Shown piece after piece: positions 8,235-10,334 of a stretch of DNA of 10,334 nt. This stretch comes from Verrucomicrobiota bacterium (lineage in GTDB: Bacteria; Verrucomicrobiota; Verrucomicrobiia; Limisphaerales; JAHEOI01). Location of the stretch: NCBI GenBank assembly GCA_018610125.1, contig JAHEOI010000066.1, forward strand, positions 1 to 10,334, read 5' to 3'. The position numbers and the translations under genes were made by a program. The notes beneath the pieces are model-generated. The model saw only the letters and a list, made by a program, of their open reading frames with translations, was not told the DNA's origin and made no database searches. The stretch's first letter is position 1; every line of letters starts with the position of its first letter.

Positions 8235-8242
8235 CGCACATG

Positions 8243-8248
8243 CCTTCT
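8243..8248 (-). promoter_or_regulatory. Ribosome binding site fixing the glycoside hydrolase start
   Basis: AGAAGG on the minus strand lies eight bases before ATG 8234, good spacing for initiation there and too far (14 bases) for the in-frame ATG at 8228. It argues against the long upstream extension to 8366, whose first 44 residues have no signal-peptide character. Confidence 0.55.
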
Positions 8249-8310
8249 CTAAGTATGTTTTCCCATATTGTTCTTTGCAAAAATTCCTGCACCACAAAGA
8301 GGAGCGAATT

Positions 8311-8329
8311 AAGCGGCTGGCAGCCGCTT
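8311..8329. terminator. Perfect 8-bp hairpin AAGCGGCT-GGC-AGCCGCTT
   Basis: AAGCGGCT (8311-8318) and AGCCGCTT (8322-8329) pair fully around a three-base loop. On the plus strand TTTACTTTGCTT follows, a modest T-rich tail; on the minus strand TTAATTCG follows, which is poor. It lies between the phosphoesterase stop (8433) and the hydrolase start (8234), both minus. It may therefore end phosphoesterase transcription or form a 5' leader structure of the hydrolase mRNA. No plus-strand gene lies just upstream to need it. Confidence 0.45.
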
Positions 8330-8432
8330 TTACTTTGCTTATCCGTGCAGGAACCTTTGCAAACATTGATAAGCGGGTTTCGACCCAGTAAACGCTAACT
8401 TATCCGGCCGTCTCCCGACCTTGGTTGGGAAG

Positions 8433-9572
8433 CTACATCCGCCACTCCCAAACGAAGTGTCGATCGGACCCGGTTCCAAATCGTTCATCGTCTTCCGCTC
8501 CAAGCGCATCCCGCGACCGTTGAAGGTAGTGCATCTCCTCGATTTCGTAGACGTTGTGGGCCATCGCCTTCGGATAGATTTCAATAAGGCTATACCCACA
8601 CGGCGATTGAATAAGCTGAGGTGAAAGGAGATGGATGATGCCATTGCGCTCCATGCGGCTCGGCACGTTCTTATGCCCCGCGATGACGCCCCGTACCGTT
8701 GACTGACGCTCAAGCAAAGCAAGCACGGCTTCGGCGTCGTCGAGCTGCTGCATCCCGTCATTTTTCCATCCCTGAACGCACGGGTGAAGCAGCAGTGAGA
8801 AATGCGTGAAGACCAGAATGTCGTGAGCGCCCGCAAGAGCTTCGAGCTCTCGCGTTAGCCAATGATACCGCGGACTGCCGGGACAGAGGCAGGCCTGGTC
8901 CGGTGTGCTCAACATGATGCATGCGACCCCGTTATTCGTGACGGTGTAACACCCGTGCTCCGGCAAACCGAAGGCCCGGTAGCAATCCCGCTCATTGTAT
9001 CGGCCATAAAGTTCATGGTTTCCCACTAACAAATGGCACGGAATACTCACCGACGAAAAGAGCCGTTTCAAAAGCTTGATCGTCTCATCATCACACGGAT
9101 CGAGCGTGTCCCCCGGCAGGAAAATCATGTCCGCCCCTTGCGCTTCCAACCGCTTCAAATACTTAGCGGTCAATTCTTTGACCACCGGATAGAGTCGCTT
9201 CTCCCGATCTCCAAGCGCCCGCCTATCAGCCCTTGGCTGCAGATGGAGGTCAGGGAGAACGCCGAAACGGAGTCGACATTCTCCCGATGGCATTGGCAGC
9301 GTCTCCAGAATCAGCGTCGTCCGCTGCACGCCATTCCGGACCTCGACTTCGTAACTGGCATTGGGGTCCAAGCCAAAAAGCCACTGCCGAAAGAAACAAT
9401 ATCCGCGCTCTCGCGCCACCGGTGTGACGACGAGTGGGTCCCCCGAGTCAATCGTCACTTCCAGCCGATCCGCGGTCTCGCTGACGGCTCGAAATTCCGC
9501 ACAATCCCACCGGATCGTCGCGAAATAACACTCGCCAATACCTGAAGCCAATTTTCGGTTTCGACGTTCCAT
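8433..9572 (-). CDS. Calcineurin-like metallophosphoesterase with N-terminal beta domain
   Basis: The 379-residue protein carries the metallophosphoesterase metal-site motifs in order: PDLH (D108, H110), PGDTLD (D155), GNHE (N185, H186), FTHF (H257) and AGHKN (H300). These proteins use two metal ions to hydrolyse phosphate esters. The final motif is normally GHxH; here position 302 is asparagine. Residues 1-95 contain a beta-rich stretch like the fibronectin-type domain in front of purple-acid-phosphatase-like enzymes. There is no signal peptide or membrane segment, so the cytoplasm is likely, unlike its exported neighbours. The only available start is ATG 9572, with GGGGAG about 14 bases upstream. 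The hydrolase gene lies 198 bases downstream on the same strand, with a hairpin between, so co-transcription is doubtful. The substrate is unknown; nucleotide, phospholipid or sugar phosphate are all possible. Confidence 0.88.
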   Translation of the reverse strand: MERRNRKLASGIGECYFATIRWDCAEFRAVSETADRLEVTIDSGDPLVVTPVARERGYCFFRQWLFGLDPNASYEVEVRNGVQRTTLILETLPMPSGECRLRFGVLPDLHLQPRADRRALGDREKRLYPVVKELTAKYLKRLEAQGADMIFLPGDTLDPCDDETIKLLKRLFSSVSIPCHLLVGNHELYGRYNERDCYRAFGLPEHGCYTVTNNGVACIMLSTPDQACLCPGSPRYHWLTRELEALAGAHDILVFTHFSLLLHPCVQGWKNDGMQQLDDAEAVLALLERQSTVRGVIAGHKNVPSRMERNGIIHLLSPQLIQSPCGYSLIEIYPKAMAHNVYEIEEMHYLQRSRDALGAEDDERFGTGSDRHFVWEWRM

Positions 9573-9906
9573 AATGGTTCGGAAAACTCCCCGCAGCTCC
9601 TTTGTCTTTGGTAATCAACTCAAAGCCTCAGCCTAACCGGGTTTCCTCCTTCTGCAGCTTATCCAATGACGAATGCATCACGCCACCAACAAATCCGCGG
9701 GGCTGAAGGCAACGTTGCTCCTCATGCGGCTTCGATTCAAGCATTTATGTGCGTCTTGGCTGAGTGCCGCCTATCGGGTCGGACCACAGAACCTCGTTGA
9801 TTATCAAAAGGTTATGCTGGCTGTGGGGCCCTATTGACCCCATTAGCACGACAGCGACAATTTTGGACTTACGCCCTTTTTGAGAGTGGTCTAGCCTGAG
9901 AATCAG
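9573..9906. other. 334-base divergent intergenic region
   Basis: It separates the starts of the phosphoesterase (minus, 9572) and the DUF4338 gene (plus, 9907), so it should hold promoters for both. I see no convincing -35/-10 pair. The only structure is a weak hairpin at 9824-9842 (TGGGG-N9-CCCCA). The minus-strand open frame covering part of it is mostly the antisense of the DUF4338 gene. If DUF4338 belongs to a mobile element, its left end would lie here, but no terminal repeat can be tested because the right end is outside the window. Confidence 0.45.
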
Positions 9907-10334
9907 GTGAAAGGCGCTGGGTCGGAGACGAAGAAAACGTGGGTTATCCGCGGACGGAGGATTACGTCCTCTGATATCGCGGCGGCTCGGGGTGTTGTCG
10001 AAGAGTTTTTCGGAGAAGGTCGCAATCGGATCGCCTCCGAGTTGGCGCGATATTGGCAATGGCGAAGCAGCAGCGGGTGGCTGAAGGATCGGGCGTGCTT
10101 GGCGATTTTGGTGGCCTTGGAAGGGCGGGGCTATCTCAGATTGCCGCCACCAATCAGGGCTCGTGGCGCGGCTCGAGACCAAAGCGAGCTGAGGCTAGCA
10201 ACGGCTCCGGGAGAGGAGCTGAGCGGTCAAGCCGGCGATTACCGTCCTTTCTGCTGGCAGTTGGTGAGCTCTGAGCAACAACGCCGGCAATGGCGCAGGC
10301 TCATGGCCACCTATCATTACCTGGGAGCGCCGAA
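9907..10334 (+). CDS. DUF4338 (DruA-type) protein, N-terminal part, runs off the window
   Basis: A GTG at 9907, six bases after a GAG and 12 bases after an in-frame TAG (9892-9894), opens a frame that stays open to the window end, giving 142 residues. The order matches the DUF4338 family: IRGRRITSSDIAAARGVVEE, RNRIASELARYWQWRSSSGWLKDRACLAILVALEGRGYLRLPPP, a variable linker, then RQWRRLMATYHYLGAP. The N-terminal part is a winged-helix-like module, and the YHYLG motif begins the main domain. Family members include DruA of the Druantia anti-phage system; many others are stand-alone, multi-copy genes near transposases. About 150-200 residues should follow outside the window. Which group this belongs to cannot be told without downstream sequence. 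Confidence 0.85.
   Translation, partial: MKGAGSETKKTWVIRGRRITSSDIAAARGVVEEFFGEGRNRIASELARYWQWRSSSGWLKDRACLAILVALEGRGYLRLPPPIRARGAARDQSELRLATAPGEELSGQAGDYRPFCWQLVSSEQQRRQWRRLMATYHYLGAP

Noticed and set aside
8252..8280. Promoter-like TTGCAA-N17-CATACT before the hydrolase
   Set aside because: Only four of six matches in each box, and the predicted transcript start would fall inside the ribosome binding site.
9745..10182. 145-codon minus-strand open frame
   Set aside because: Mostly antisense to the DUF4338 coding frame, which carries clear family motifs on the plus strand.

Overview
The window looks like chromosomal DNA of a moderately GC-rich, Gram-negative-type bacterium. The set of exported proteins (a beta-helix polysaccharide-active protein, two exported TIM-barrel glycosidase-like proteins and a surface-type beta-propeller), with a DASS transporter relic and a DUF4338 gene, would fit Verrucomicrobiota or a related PVC lineage, or possibly Bacteroidota. 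This is inference from protein flavour: no rRNA or marker gene is present.

Layout, left to right. Bases 1-231 hold the C-terminal end of an unrecognised plus-strand protein. Bases 364-985 (minus) are a decayed DASS/SLC13 anion transporter whose conserved N-terminal, middle and C-terminal blocks are joined by two internal deletions. Bases 1221-2636 (minus) encode an exported right-handed parallel beta-helix protein. Bases 2637-3184 contain no intact gene, but do hold a good promoter-like sequence and a possible broken small membrane gene. Bases 3185-5116 (minus) encode an exported 643-aa protein with a probable TIM barrel that resembles no glycosidase family I can name. The only complete plus-strand gene is 5277-6716, an exported beta-propeller protein that seems cut short by a frameshift. 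Bases 6909-8234 (minus) encode an exported clan GH-A type glycoside hydrolase. Bases 8433-9572 (minus) encode a cytoplasmic calcineurin-like metallophosphoesterase with an unusual GHxN motif. From 9907 to the right edge runs the start of a DUF4338 (DruA-type) gene with a GTG start.

The exported proteins suggest a locus for extracellular or periplasmic polysaccharide handling, but large spacings, opposed strands and broken genes argue against one tidy operon. Transporter decay, the frameshifted propeller and the DUF4338 gene mark it as a region being remodelled. I see no CRISPR array, tRNA, rRNA or complete insertion sequence. No complete new system is visible; the best candidates for novelty are the 643-aa barrel protein and the DUF4338 gene that runs off the right edge.
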